Positions 17,769 to 26,768 of a stretch of 64,000 nt of DNA are shown here, piece by piece (the stretch's first letter is position 1; the number at the start of each line of letters is the position of its first letter). Made by a program: the position numbers and the translations under genes. The notes below the pieces were generated by a model. That model saw only the letters and a program-made list of their open reading frames with translations, did no database searches and had not been told where the DNA came from. The stretch is from assembly GCA_965656535.1 (NCBI GenBank), contig CBFHKX010000002.1:248001-312000 (forward strand), given 5' to 3'. Source of the stretch: Lishizhenia sp965656535. Lineage in GTDB: Bacteria > Bacteroidota > Bacteroidia > Flavobacteriales_D > Crocinitomicaceae.

Positions 17769-18332
17769 TCTTTTTTGCACGTAACTTTCAATTTTTGTAA
17801 AAAACTGAGTAGGGTTGTGGGTTCTCCAAGACATATCTTCTAATTGTCCACCCATAACAAAGTATTGATCTAGATGAATTTCCTTAAACTCTCTCAACAC
17901 ATGTTCTTGAAAATTGACGAATGCAATCCAACCGTCTTCAATTTCGTCAAACCATTCCTCGTAGTAGCAATCATCTGAGTAATGAAAGTTCAAAACATTT
18001 TCGCCGATCAAAACAAATTTATCAATACCATAATCCATCAAAGGCTCAACAATATCTCGTTTTAGTAGCATAATATCATTGTTTATAACATCATTCCACT
18101 CGCCAATTAGTTCTATTATCGCATAACCTTCATCATAATCTGCATAGATTATTTTCAGAAAAAGTGTTTCTGAACCAAAACTATCCCACTGCGGATGCAA
18201 CACGTAGTTGTAAAGGCGGTCTGTAAATTCAAACTCGGAATATTCCCTTTCAAAAAACGGAGAACGCTCATCTTCAGATGCTACGTAGAAATCTCTCCAA
18301 TTATAATGCGGTTCAATGTGGTGCATATCCAA
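17760..18332 (-). CDS. Conserved hypothetical protein, acidic, cytoplasmic
   Basis: 190 residues with no signal peptide or membrane segment. It is very rich in Asp, Glu, Tyr, Trp and Phe, with dense segments such as NWRDFYVASEDERSPFF, FLKIIYADYDEGYAIIELI and YSDDCYYEEWFDEIEDGW. From memory this is a protein conserved across Bacteroidota without a known function; I recognise no domain or catalytic motif. It runs against the NUDIX gene with a 9-base tail overlap. A second ATG at 18326 (MHHIEPHYNW) may be the true start. Confidence 0.78.
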   Translation of the reverse strand: MDMHHIEPHYNWRDFYVASEDERSPFFEREYSEFEFTDRLYNYVLHPQWDSFGSETLFLKIIYADYDEGYAIIELIGEWNDVINNDIMLLKRDIVEPLMDYGIDKFVLIGENVLNFHYSDDCYYEEWFDEIEDGWIAFVNFQEHVLREFKEIHLDQYFVMGGQLEDMSWRTHNPTQFFTKIESYVQKRLG

Positions 18333-18391
18333 AATTAGTTAAAATAAAAAACCTTAATCTCTAAATATGGTGGCAAATTAGTAGAATAAAC

Positions 18392-18399
18392 TAAATTTG
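18392..18399 (+). promoter_or_regulatory. -7 box TAAATTTG that fixes the downstream start
   Basis: Exact TAnnTTTG match. An in-frame TTG at 18397 lies inside this box and cannot be translated from the resulting transcript, so the ATG at 18427 is the start. Confidence 0.6.
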
Positions 18400-18426
18400 T
18401 TAGAAAAAGAACAAACACGAAAACTA

Positions 18427-19920
18427 ATGACAAAGATTAAAAATTTCTTATTTCTGATACTCGCTACTTTTATTGCTGCTTGTAGTGGAGATAAAGAAGG
18501 TGATAAAAGCATGAATGCTTATTTGGCTTCTTTCTTATCCGATGATAATACAGTGGTTGCTTATGGTTCATCAGATTTAAATGCTATAATTGGTAAGTCC
18601 GATATACAAAACATTCCAATGTTTGGAGATATGATTGGAGGAACAATAAAAGACGTAAATCAATTAATGGCTCCAAACTCCAAAGTTTACTACGCGCTAG
18701 AAGGCCCTTTTAACAGAGAAGGAATGCCTTTGCGTTCATATCTGTTTGTAGACGTTCGAAATGCAGATAGTTTACTCACAAGTTTTGAAGGAATGGGTTA
18801 TTCTTTTGTGAAAAAAGATGGAATTCAAATTTCAGCACAAGACGATAGAGTAATCGGAATACAAAAAGATTTAGCCATAGGGATTTTATCTGACCAAAAA
18901 TTAGAAAATGGAATAGAATTAATGGTTAGTGCTTTTAAGAAAGCAAAGTCAGGCAAGAAAAACAACAAAGCCCTTGAACTTTTAAACGATGATTCTGATA
19001 TTATTATTGGTTCTAGTTTAAATGCACTTTACGAAACATCAAACACAGATTTGAATACCTTAAGTCAAGAACAACAAGATAAGATTAAAGCATATGTAAA
19101 AGATAGTCAGTACAAAACTGCAGTAAGGTTCGAAGATGGAGAAGCAATAATTACGGTAACTGCAATGGTAAACGATAAGTTAAAAGAAGCACTATTTTTA
19201 AAACCTACGGATAACTCAGATGTTTTGTCAAAACTGGGACCTGGAACTCCAAAAGCAGCTTTTGCAATTAATTTAGATTTGGAGAAAATGCAAGCACTCG
19301 CAGAGGATTTTTCTCCTGGAATCATGAATCAAATTTATGCACAGGCAGGAATTCCATCTCTCTTTATGGCTGGATTGGGTCCAAACGGATTGGTTTCAAT
19401 TATAAACGGACAATTTGGGGTAGCGTTAACAGGAGTAAGTAATGATGGAGGGCAAATACCACAAATAAGTGCCTACGTAGGACTCGGTAAAGATGCTACA
19501 CCGGTAACCGAAATGGGGAAAGGACTCTTAGAAATGAATGGAGCTCAAAATGTAAATGGTGTGTATACGTACGAGGGTTCTAAATTAAAATTAACAGAAG
19601 ATTTTGTGTTATTAAATACAGCAGTTAATACCGTAGACGATAGTCAAATGGGATATACAGCAATTGCTTTACCTGATGGAGCTAAAAACTTTGGTAAAAA
19701 ACCAGTAACTGGCTTTCTAGATGTGAAAGCCATGGCAGGAGACGCTAGTTTTATGATGGAAGCAGGAGACTTTAAAGAAGCTGTAAATATTATTGATTTC
19801 ATTTACTTTGAAGCAGATAATTTAGAATCTAAACTTGTAATAAAAGCAAAAAAAGGAAACGAAAATATCCTAAAACAAGCTATTATGGCTTACATGGAAG
19901 ATTTTACGGGAGGTTTTTAA
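18427..19920 (+). CDS. DUF4836-like lipoprotein
   Basis: About 497 residues from the ATG at 18427. A lipoprotein signal ends FIAAC with Cys 19. The mature protein reads as two similar alpha/beta halves with elements such as LMAPNSKVYYALEGP, LRSYLFVDVRNADSLL and ALPDGAKNFGKKPVTGFLDV. From memory it matches the DUF4836 family of Bacteroidota lipoproteins, whose role is unknown. It is a single-gene unit with its own -7 box and a strong terminator. No catalytic motif is seen. Confidence 0.8.
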   Translation: MTKIKNFLFLILATFIAACSGDKEGDKSMNAYLASFLSDDNTVVAYGSSDLNAIIGKSDIQNIPMFGDMIGGTIKDVNQLMAPNSKVYYALEGPFNREGMPLRSYLFVDVRNADSLLTSFEGMGYSFVKKDGIQISAQDDRVIGIQKDLAIGILSDQKLENGIELMVSAFKKAKSGKKNNKALELLNDDSDIIIGSSLNALYETSNTDLNTLSQEQQDKIKAYVKDSQYKTAVRFEDGEAIITVTAMVNDKLKEALFLKPTDNSDVLSKLGPGTPKAAFAINLDLEKMQALAEDFSPGIMNQIYAQAGIPSLFMAGLGPNGLVSIINGQFGVALTGVSNDGGQIPQISAYVGLGKDATPVTEMGKGLLEMNGAQNVNGVYTYEGSKLKLTEDFVLLNTAVNTVDDSQMGYTAIALPDGAKNFGKKPVTGFLDVKAMAGDASFMMEAGDFKEAVNIIDFIYFEADNLESKLVIKAKKGNENILKQAIMAYMEDFTGGF

Positions 19921-19948
19921 GAGGATAACAATAACTAGAAAATTCAGT

Positions 19949-19978
19949 AAGTCGGCATTAAGGTGTCGACTTTTTTTT
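19949..19978 (+). terminator. Terminator after the DUF4836-like gene
   Basis: AAGTCGGCAT and GGTGTCGACTT make a stem of about 10 pairs followed by eight T. The T-run overlaps the stop of the convergent rarA gene. Confidence 0.8.
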
Positions 19979-21257
19979 ATGACTTATATTTCTTGCCCCA
20001 AAGTTGTTCTATGTAGTTAGCGATATCTTGTTCTCGTTTTGAGCTTCCGGCCTCAAAAAAACTTGTTCCTGAAATAGTCTCTGGTAAAAATTCTTGTTCT
20101 GCAAAATTACCTGGATACGCATGTGAATAGAGGTATTCCTTTCCATACCCTAAATCTTTCATTAATTTGGTTGGCGCGTTTCTCAGCGACAAAGGAACGG
20201 GTAAATTTCCGGTTTTTCTTACGAGCTCTTGTGCATCGTTAATTGCCATGTAAGATGCGTTTCCTTTTGGTGAAGTAGCTAAGTATACGACACATTGAGC
20301 TAAAACTAGTCGCGCTTCAGGAAAACCAACATGAGTTACTGCAGAAAAGGTATTATTGGCAATCACTAAAGCTGTTGGGTTTGCAACACCTATATCTTCT
20401 ACTGCTGATATAATTAGTCTTCGAGCAATAAACTTTGCATCTTCTCCGCCTTCTATCATTCTAGCTAACCAGTATATAGCTGCGTTAGGATCTGAACCTC
20501 TTATTGATTTTATAAAAGCCGAAATTATATCGTAGTGCTGCTCACCGTCTTTATCGTATTGTGCAAGACTCTGTTGGGCTACAGACAAAACAAGCTCATC
20601 TGTTAATACAATTACATCTTCGTTTATTGCGCCTACTACAAGTTCAAAAACATTTAGTAGTTTTCTAGCATCACCACCAGATATTCTTAGAATAGCGTTT
20701 GTTTCTTTTAGTTCAATCTTTTTTTTCTGAAGCCATGTGTCTTTTTGCATGGCAGTGTTTAAAAGAGAGAGTAGTGCTTCTTTATCTAACGACTCTAAAA
20801 CATAAACTTGGCAACGAGAAAGTAGCGCTGAAATTACTTCGAAAGAAGGATTTTCTGTAGTAGCTCCAATTAGTGTTACGGTTCCTTTTTCTACAGCGCC
20901 TAACAGAGAATCTTGCTGTGCCTTAGAGAATCGATGAATTTCATCAATAAATAAAATGGCTCCGTTTTGTTGAAACATTCCAGCATTCTCAACCTTCGAA
21001 ATTACTTCTCTAACATCTTTTACGCCAGAAGAAATTGCAGAGAGTTGGTAAAATGGACGTTTTAATTGATTAGCAATTAAATGAGCAAGTGTTGTTTTAC
21101 CTACGCCCGGTGGTCCCCATAAAATTAAAGAGGGCAAAATACCAGAATCTAAAGCTCTTCTCAAGCTTGCGTTTTGATCTATGATGTGATTTTGACCAAT
21201 ATAATCATCAAGAGATTTTGGTCGCATTCTTTCAGCTAATGGAGTAGTGGGTTGCAT
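19977..21257 (-). CDS. rarA: Replication-associated recombination protein A (RarA/MgsA)
   Basis: 426 residues from the ATG at 21257. A longer in-frame start at 21323 would overlap the upstream gene by 65 bases and add an atypical tail. AAA+ motifs: Walker A GPPGVGKT at 48-55, Walker B LFIDEIHRF around 102-110, and sensor 1 GATTENPSF. The N-terminal MRPKSLDDYIGQ is characteristic of RarA. The tail holds the tetramerisation and helical domains (GSDPNAAIYWLARMIEGGED). It acts at stalled replication forks with SSB and RecA. It starts 1 base after the stop of the acyltransferase gene, so the two are likely one transcript. Confidence 0.95.
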   Translation of the reverse strand: MQPTTPLAERMRPKSLDDYIGQNHIIDQNASLRRALDSGILPSLILWGPPGVGKTTLAHLIANQLKRPFYQLSAISSGVKDVREVISKVENAGMFQQNGAILFIDEIHRFSKAQQDSLLGAVEKGTVTLIGATTENPSFEVISALLSRCQVYVLESLDKEALLSLLNTAMQKDTWLQKKKIELKETNAILRISGGDARKLLNVFELVVGAINEDVIVLTDELVLSVAQQSLAQYDKDGEQHYDIISAFIKSIRGSDPNAAIYWLARMIEGGEDAKFIARRLIISAVEDIGVANPTALVIANNTFSAVTHVGFPEARLVLAQCVVYLATSPKGNASYMAINDAQELVRKTGNLPVPLSLRNAPTKLMKDLGYGKEYLYSHAYPGNFAEQEFLPETISGTSFFEAGSSKREQDIANYIEQLWGKKYKS

Positions 21258-21258
21258 G

Positions 21259-22134
21259 CTAAAATGGTTTTTTGTGTTTCCATCTTCTATGACTCCACAA
21301 CCAATATTGTGGGTTTTCTGCAATTACCATTTCTAGGTATTCAGCATGTTTATCTAGAACAAAACCTTCCGGTACTTCTTTCGGATTATCAGTAATCGGA
21401 TAAAAGGTTACCTCGTAAAATCCACGTTTTTTCTTTCTAATACATCCGAATAGAACACTTTGGTCATACTTAGCAGCCAATTTTTCTGCTCCTTTCATCC
21501 AGCCCGTATCTTGGTTGAGAAAAGTATTCCAATGGGCTGTTCTTGGGTTTTGAGGAGACTGATCGTTAACCATAATTGTCATGGTGGTTTCATGACCATT
21601 TCCAGCAAAATAACGAGGTACATCTCGCATAGAAAGCATTTTAATACCAAAGCGCTCTCTACTTTTTAGTAAAACTTTATTAAAAAATTTATTCTTCAAA
21701 GGTTTGTAGGCAGCTTTTGTTTTCTGCTGCATTTGCTGAGCTAAACCCACTGCATAATATTCCCAATTATTGTAGTGCCCACACAAAACGATTAACGACT
21801 TTTTTTCTCTAAAATATTTATCGGGTACCTCTGGGTTTATGATAGCACAGCGCTCTCTTATGGCTTTATCAGAAATAGTTATGGATTTAATACTCTCCAT
21901 CAAGAAGTCGGCAAAATGCTTGTAGAAACCAATTTCTATTTTTTTGAGTTCCTCTTGATTGAGTTCAGGAAATGAATTGCGCAAATTTTGACGAACAATA
22001 GTTTTACGGTATCCAACAATATTATAGGTAAGAAAAAAAATAATGTTACTCAAAAAGTAAAGCACAGAAAATGGAAGGTAAGATATTGGAATTACCACCA
22101 AATAATAGAGTACGGGACTAAAGAGTTTGGACAT
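21259..22134 (-). CDS. LpxL/HtrB-like lipid A acyltransferase
   Basis: 291 residues, inner-membrane anchored by a hydrophobic N-terminus (about 7-38). The acyltransferase catalytic motif H-x4-E is at H120-E125 (GHYNNWEYY), and the late segment VNDQSPQNPRTAHW matches the lipid A secondary acyltransferase family. It adds an acyl chain to lipid A precursors, using acyl-ACP. Most Bacteroidota carry one such enzyme. It shares a transcript with rarA and has a good -7 box close to its start. Confidence 0.9.
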   Translation of the reverse strand: MSKLFSPVLYYLVVIPISYLPFSVLYFLSNIIFFLTYNIVGYRKTIVRQNLRNSFPELNQEELKKIEIGFYKHFADFLMESIKSITISDKAIRERCAIINPEVPDKYFREKKSLIVLCGHYNNWEYYAVGLAQQMQQKTKAAYKPLKNKFFNKVLLKSRERFGIKMLSMRDVPRYFAGNGHETTMTIMVNDQSPQNPRTAHWNTFLNQDTGWMKGAEKLAAKYDQSVLFGCIRKKKRGFYEVTFYPITDNPKEVPEGFVLDKHAEYLEMVIAENPQYWLWSHRRWKHKKPF

Positions 22135-22150
22135 TAAATAAAAATTCCCC

Positions 22151-22158
22151 CAAAAATA
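22151..22158 (-). promoter_or_regulatory. -7 box TATTTTTG for the acyltransferase-rarA unit
   Basis: On the minus strand this reads TATTTTTG, an exact TAnnTTTG match, 16 bases before the ATG at 22134. It predicts a very short leader. Confidence 0.5.
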
Positions 22159-22261
22159 GTCTTTTAAAACACATTTTTGTTGCGTAAAGTGTTTTTGTTT
22201 GGATATAAACGGTTACTTCAGTAATATATTATAACGTAAGTAGTGTAAAAAAGGTATGTGC

Positions 22262-22477
22262 TTAAATAATTTTAACATTGATTTGATTATCAATAATAAC
22301 CGTATCTCCTTTAATTAATTTTGCACGTTTTCTTGTTTCCAATTCTCCGTTTCTTATAACAAGTTCATCCTCAACAATCATCTTGGCATGTCCACCAGTT
22401 TGAGCAATAGATAAGGTTTTTAATAATTTAATTAATTCTATGTATTCGCCTTCTAAGCTAAATTCAATTTCTTGCAT
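22262..22477 (-). CDS. Small S4-domain RNA-binding protein (YbcJ-like)
   Basis: 71 residues forming one S4 domain: YIELIKLLKTLSIAQTGGHAK, then EDELVIRNGELETRKRAKL and GDTVIID. Stand-alone S4 proteins of the YbcJ type bind structured RNA, probably in ribosome biology. The ATG immediately follows the last base of meaB, so it is co-transcribed with it. Confidence 0.88.
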   Translation of the reverse strand: MQEIEFSLEGEYIELIKLLKTLSIAQTGGHAKMIVEDELVIRNGELETRKRAKLIKGDTVIIDNQINVKII

Positions 22478-23509
22478 TTATTTATTTTTGTATGATTCAA
22501 AAAGATCCTCAGCACTTTGAAAAGAAGATTTTTTTCCTTCCACAATTAGTTTTTCTTCTTTTTTAATTTGTTCTTTAATATTGGGTTGAGCGTAAAAATC
22601 ATTCATAATTAGCTCTTTCAATGTTTCGTTCATCCAATATTTATCTTGAATATTTCTGTTTTTAGTAAACCAACCCTTTGTTTTTGTGTGATTTTCAAAC
22701 GATTGTATGATCTCCCAAACCTTATCAATATTTGTATTCGTGTATGCACTACAAGTTGCCGTTTGCGGAATCCACTCATTTTTATTTGGCGGAAACAAGT
22801 GCAAAGCATTTTTATATTCTTGCCTTGCTCGGTTAGCATTTTTAACGTTATCACCATCTGCTTTGGTAATGATAAGCGCATCAGCCATTTCCATAATTCC
22901 GCGCTTTATTCCTTGCAATTCGTCTCCTGCGCCAGAAAGCATAAGTAGTAAAAAGAAATCTACCATAGAGTGTACAACCGTTTCAGACTGACCAACACCT
23001 ACTGTTTCAATTAAAATAATATCAAAACCAGCAGCTTCGCAAAGAAAGATGGCTTCTCTAGTTTTTCTGGCAACACCACCAAGCGAATCTCCAGCTGCAG
23101 AAGGTCGTATAAAAACATTTTCATGCATAGATAATTTTTCCATACGTGTTTTATCTCCTAAAATGCTTCCACCACTTTTTTCAGAAGTTGGGTCAATAGC
23201 TAGCACAGCAATTTTTTTGCCTAGAGCAGCCAAGTGTAATCCAAAAGATTCTATAAAAGTACTTTTTCCAACACCGGGTACACCTGTAATTCCAACTCTA
23301 ATAGCATTCCCTGTTTTGGGTAAAATAGCGTTAATTAAATCTTTGGCTGTTTGTTTATCCTCTTTTCTAGTACTCTCTAACAAGGTTATAGCAGAACTAA
23401 GAACAGCAATATCTCCTTCTAAAACACCTTTCTGAAGCGCTTGGAGATTAAGGCTATTTCTATGCGATTGTCGTTTCTTTAGCCAATTATTTAACTGTTC
23501 TTCGTTCAT
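22478..23509 (-). CDS. meaB: MeaB-type GTPase for methylmalonyl-CoA mutase
   Basis: 343 residues. P-loop GVPGVGKS at 76-83, switch region DPTSEKSGGSILGDKTRM, and IETVGVGQSE as the G3 segment. The length and these motifs match MeaB/ArgK, the G3E-family GTPase that loads, protects and repairs adenosylcobalamin in methylmalonyl-CoA mutase. The mutase subunits are not in this window, so they must be elsewhere if the assignment holds. It is the first gene of a two-gene unit with the S4 protein. Confidence 0.93.
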   Translation of the reverse strand: MNEEQLNNWLKKRQSHRNSLNLQALQKGVLEGDIAVLSSAITLLESTRKEDKQTAKDLINAILPKTGNAIRVGITGVPGVGKSTFIESFGLHLAALGKKIAVLAIDPTSEKSGGSILGDKTRMEKLSMHENVFIRPSAAGDSLGGVARKTREAIFLCEAAGFDIILIETVGVGQSETVVHSMVDFFLLLMLSGAGDELQGIKRGIMEMADALIITKADGDNVKNANRARQEYKNALHLFPPNKNEWIPQTATCSAYTNTNIDKVWEIIQSFENHTKTKGWFTKNRNIQDKYWMNETLKELIMNDFYAQPNIKEQIKKEEKLIVEGKKSSFQSAEDLFESYKNK

Positions 23510-23576
23510 TTATTATTTGTTCAAAGTTCAAAATTAAGGATTCACTGTTGTATTCGTTTAGACAACAATTGTTTGG

Positions 23577-24386
23577 TTAAACCGCAACATTATGTTCTCT
23601 TAGCGCGTCGTTTAAAGATGTTTTTAAATCTGTACTGGCTTTTCTTTTTCCAATAATTAATGCACAAGGTACTTGGAAATCTCCCGCTGGAAATTTCTTG
23701 GTGTATGATCCTGGAATAACAACACTTCTTGCTGGAACAATACCTTTTGTTTCTACTGGTGTTTCTCCTGTAACATCAATAATCTTAGTAGATTTTGTAA
23801 GTACAACATTCGCTCCCAAAACGGCTTCTTTCTCTACTTTTACACCTTCTACAACTATACATCTAGAGCCAATAAAGGCATTATCCTCAATAATTACAGG
23901 TGCTGCTTGTAAAGGTTCTAAAACTCCTCCAATACCAACTCCTCCGGATAAGTGAACGTTTTTTCCAATTTGCGCACAAGAACCAACCGTAGCCCAAGTA
24001 TCAACCATTGTACCTTCGCCTACATAAGCTCCAATGTTTACATAAGAGGGCATCATAATTACACCTTTAGAAATATAGGCTCCGTATCTTGCAACTGCAT
24101 GTGGTACAACTCTAACGCCTAATTCTTTGTAGTTTGTTTTTAAAGCCATTTTATCATGAAACTCAAACGGACCAACCTCTATCGTTTCCATTTGACGGAT
24201 TGGGAAATACATTACTACGGCTTTTTTTACCCATTCATTAACTTTCCAATTTCCGTCTTGAGTAGGTTCGGCAACGCGTAATCTTCCCTTATCTATTTCT
24301 TCAATAACTTGATTTATTGTAGAAATAGTTTCTGCGTTATTTAGTAAGGTTCTATCTTCCCAGGCTTTTTCTATGATTGTTTGCAT
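23577..24386 (-). CDS. dapD: Tetrahydrodipicolinate N-succinyltransferase
   Basis: 269 residues, the usual DapD length. An N-terminal helical domain is followed by a left-handed beta-helix built from hexapeptide units (GAYVGEGTMVDTWATVG, VHLSGGVGIGGVLEP, NAFIGSRCIVVEGV). It transfers succinyl from succinyl-CoA to tetrahydrodipicolinate in the lysine and diaminopimelate pathway, feeding peptidoglycan. It is monocistronic and not linked to other dap genes. Confidence 0.96.
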   Translation of the reverse strand: MQTIIEKAWEDRTLLNNAETISTINQVIEEIDKGRLRVAEPTQDGNWKVNEWVKKAVVMYFPIRQMETIEVGPFEFHDKMALKTNYKELGVRVVPHAVARYGAYISKGVIMMPSYVNIGAYVGEGTMVDTWATVGSCAQIGKNVHLSGGVGIGGVLEPLQAAPVIIEDNAFIGSRCIVVEGVKVEKEAVLGANVVLTKSTKIIDVTGETPVETKGIVPARSVVIPGSYTKKFPAGDFQVPCALIIGKRKASTDLKTSLNDALREHNVAV

Positions 24387-24534
24387 GTGTAATCTTGTTT
24401 GTTTAAAAATGTAAAAATAAGGAAATGCAAAGGATGTTATTGTCTAACTTCAAATTAATCTGTGTTTACAGTCTCACGTGTAAAATTTTAGAAGAAAAAG
24501 AGTGTTTTTTACGTTGCTAGTCTTTAATTGCATC

Positions 24535-24542
24535 TATCTTTA
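24535..24542 (+). promoter_or_regulatory. Weak -7 box TATCTTTA
   Basis: One mismatch from TAnnTTTG, ending 4 bases before the ruvX ATG. If used, the mRNA would be leaderless. Alternatively the promoter lies further upstream. Confidence 0.3.
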
Positions 24543-24546
24543 CTTT

Positions 24547-24963
24547 ATGAGTAGAATTTTGGCCTTGGATTTTGGTTTAAAAAGAACAGGAATTGCAATT
24601 ACGGATGAGTTAAACATTATAGCAACAGGATTAACAACAGTTGATTCTAGGGACTTGATGGCATTTTTGATACAAACAGTAGAGCAGAAAGACGTACAAA
24701 CTATCGTTTTAGGCGAACCTAAACGTTTGAACACAGAAGATACGCATATTTCAGAAAATGTAAGAATGCTCAAAAAAGCCCTAGAAGAACAATTTTCCGC
24801 ATTAAAGATTCATATGGTAGACGAAAGGTTTACCTCTAAAATGGCTGCTCAGAGTTTAATTGATGGAGGTGTTTCTAAGAAAAAAAGAAAAGAAAAAGGA
24901 TTGGTAGATGAAGTGAGTGCAACATTGATTTTACAGTCGTATATGTCACAATTAAGCCGATAA
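24547..24963 (+). CDS. ruvX: Holliday junction resolvase RuvX (YqgF)
   Basis: 138 residues from the ATG at 24547, the normal size for the family. A longer frame from 24502 would add 15 hydrophobic residues that the family lacks. RNase H-like fold: catalytic Asp in ILALDFGLKRTGIA, the conserved VDERFTS segment and LVDEVSATLILQSY near the end. It is thought to process 16S rRNA ends or branched DNA. It lies upstream of def. Confidence 0.93.
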   Translation: MSRILALDFGLKRTGIAITDELNIIATGLTTVDSRDLMAFLIQTVEQKDVQTIVLGEPKRLNTEDTHISENVRMLKKALEEQFSALKIHMVDERFTSKMAAQSLIDGGVSKKKRKEKGLVDEVSATLILQSYMSQLSR

Positions 24964-25009
24964 TTAAGCAAGAAATAGTTAAAAAGGTATAAACTAAACC
25001 TTAGTTTAT

Positions 25010-25017
25010 TAATTTTG
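25010..25017 (+). promoter_or_regulatory. -7 box TAATTTTG for def
   Basis: Exact TAnnTTTG match ending 17 bases before the ATG at 25035. It leaves a leader of about 11 bases, or even less for the GTG at 25029. Confidence 0.5.
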
Positions 25018-25034
25018 TAAGAAATACAGTGAAA

Positions 25035-25634
25035 ATGATACTACCAGTTGTTGCTTACGGCGATCCAGTGCTTAAGAAAGAAGCAGAAGAAATTGATAAA
25101 GATTATGAGGGTTTAGCTACCCTTTTAGACGATATGTGGGAAACGATGTATAACGCACACGGAGTTGGGTTGGCAGCGCCTCAAATTGGAAAATCTATAC
25201 GGTTATTTGTTATTGATGCTTCTCCTTTTGCTGAGGATGAAAATGGAGAACCAGATCAAGACCCTAAGGCGAAAGGTTTGGCTGGTTTTAAAAAGGTTTT
25301 CATTAATCCTATAATTGAAGAAGAAACTGGAGAAGAGTGGGCGTTTGCAGAAGGTTGCTTGTCTATTCCTAAGATTCGAGAAGATGTATATAGAAAAGAG
25401 AAGATTCTGATCACTTATTTTGACGAAAATTGGACGTTTCATGAAGAGGAATACGAAGGATATGCTGCTCGGATTATTCAGCACGAGTATGATCACATAG
25501 AGGGTGTTTTGTTTACGGATTATCTCGCACCTTTAAAAAAGCGTATGATCACAAAAAAGCTTACCAACATATCAAAAGGAGATGTTGAGGTAGATTACCG
25601 CATGAAATTTCCTTTGAAAAAGAAAATTAGATAA
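25035..25634 (+). CDS. def: Peptide deformylase
   Basis: 199 residues from ATG 25035; a GTG two codons earlier is also in frame but adds only two residues. The three deformylase motifs are all present: GVGLAAPQ at 43-50, EGCLS with metal-binding Cys 108, and H150-E151-Y-D-H154. The enzyme removes the formyl group from nascent proteins using Fe2+ or another divalent metal. It is followed 17 bases later by a lipoprotein gene, probably on the same transcript. Confidence 0.97.
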   Translation: MILPVVAYGDPVLKKEAEEIDKDYEGLATLLDDMWETMYNAHGVGLAAPQIGKSIRLFVIDASPFAEDENGEPDQDPKAKGLAGFKKVFINPIIEEETGEEWAFAEGCLSIPKIREDVYRKEKILITYFDENWTFHEEEYEGYAARIIQHEYDHIEGVLFTDYLAPLKKRMITKKLTNISKGDVEVDYRMKFPLKKKIR

Positions 25635-25651
25635 TAAATAATAGAATAGTT

Positions 25652-26221
25652 ATGAAAAACACAGGAATCATTCTTCTTTTGTTCTTAACCTTAATTGCGT
25701 GTAAAGAACAAGAAAATGTAGAAACAGTTGAAACAGAAAATACGGAAGTAAAGTCTGAAGAAGCATTTATTGCTCATTTAGCTGCACTAGACGATTCTCT
25801 GAGTCAGGTCATTTCTACTGCATTTCAACAACAAGACAAATTCCCAGTTGGTGCCTATCAAAAAGCAATTGAGCAGCATTTAGCGTTTTATACAGCGTAC
25901 CCCAAAAATGAAGCTGTAGCTGAGTCATTGGATAAAGCCCAAAGTTTCTACACTCAACTTAGAGCAGAAGATAAGGCTGTAAAATGGAGAGATACGATTA
26001 TCTTTAATTTCAAAAACTATAAAAATAGAGCACGTGTTTTAGAATCACAAGGTGTATACTTTGATGCGGATAAGTACAACCCGGAAAAAATTAAATTATA
26101 TTATTCTATGCTTTTAGAGGATTATCCTGAATTAGATTCAATGAAGAGAGCAGACATTCAGTATAGACTAGACAATGTAAACTTAACTTTTGAAGAACTT
26201 ATCCAATTAAACAATAAGTAA
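25652..26221 (+). CDS. Helical lipoprotein of unknown function
   Basis: 189 residues. Lipoprotein signal with LTLIAC (Cys 17), then an acidic Glu- and Val-rich linker (about 20-40) and a helical body with a TPR-like look (PVGAYQKAIEQHLAFYTAYP; KLYYSMLLEDYPELDSMKRA). It resembles the small outer-membrane-facing TPR lipoproteins common in this group. No enzyme motif is visible. It probably reads through from def. Confidence 0.7.
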   Translation: MKNTGIILLLFLTLIACKEQENVETVETENTEVKSEEAFIAHLAALDDSLSQVISTAFQQQDKFPVGAYQKAIEQHLAFYTAYPKNEAVAESLDKAQSFYTQLRAEDKAVKWRDTIIFNFKNYKNRARVLESQGVYFDADKYNPEKIKLYYSMLLEDYPELDSMKRADIQYRLDNVNLTFEELIQLNNK

Positions 26222-26320
26222 ACTAAAAAGATAGTCTGTTAACGTATTGTTAAAAACAGCAACGCTTGTTTATTCTGCACGTATATTTACCAGTATAAAG
26301 AAACATTTAAAAATTTAAAG

Positions 26321-26761
26321 ATGAAAAAAGTATTATTTACATTAACTGTTTTGTTTTCTGCATTGTTTGCAATTAATGCTCAGGAAGTACAAACAGAGTC
26401 AGGAGCTCAAATTGTTTTTGAAAAAGAAGTTCACGATTACGGAACAATTGAACAGAATGCAAACGGAGCATGTGAGTTTGTTTTTACAAACACGGGTAAT
26501 GAACCTTTAATGATATCTAATGCAAAAGGATCTTGTGGTTGTACGGTTCCAGAATGGCCTAAAACACCAATTGCTCCAGGAGAAACAGGAGTAATTAAAG
26601 TAAAGTATGATACAAAAAGAGTTGGTCCTTTTGGTAAGTCTGTAACATTAACATCTAATGCTACAAACACTCCAACAAAAGTAATTCGTATTAAAGGAAC
26701 GGTTAAAGCTGCTCCTAAGGCAGGTTCTCCAGTAAACACTACTGGTGCTCCAGCAAACTAA
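26321..26761 (+). CDS. DUF1573 secreted protein
   Basis: 146 residues with a signal peptide ending AINAQ. Residues about 28-130 are a DUF1573 Ig-like domain: VHDYGTIEQNANGACEFVF, the CGC pair in GSCGCTVPEWP, then PGETGVIKVKYDT. The family is abundant in Bacteroidota and its role is unknown; the fold resembles MSP/ASH-type beta sandwiches. A second, shorter DUF1573 gene starts 8 bases after the stop. Confidence 0.9.
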   Translation: MKKVLFTLTVLFSALFAINAQEVQTESGAQIVFEKEVHDYGTIEQNANGACEFVFTNTGNEPLMISNAKGSCGCTVPEWPKTPIAPGETGVIKVKYDTKRVGPFGKSVTLTSNATNTPTKVIRIKGTVKAAPKAGSPVNTTGAPAN

Positions 26762-26768
26762 AGTATAA

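Noticed and set aside
23049..23435. 128-codon plus-strand frame antisense to meaB
   Set aside because: It is opposite a strongly conserved GTPase and shows no domain; the composition is that of reverse-complemented codon usage.
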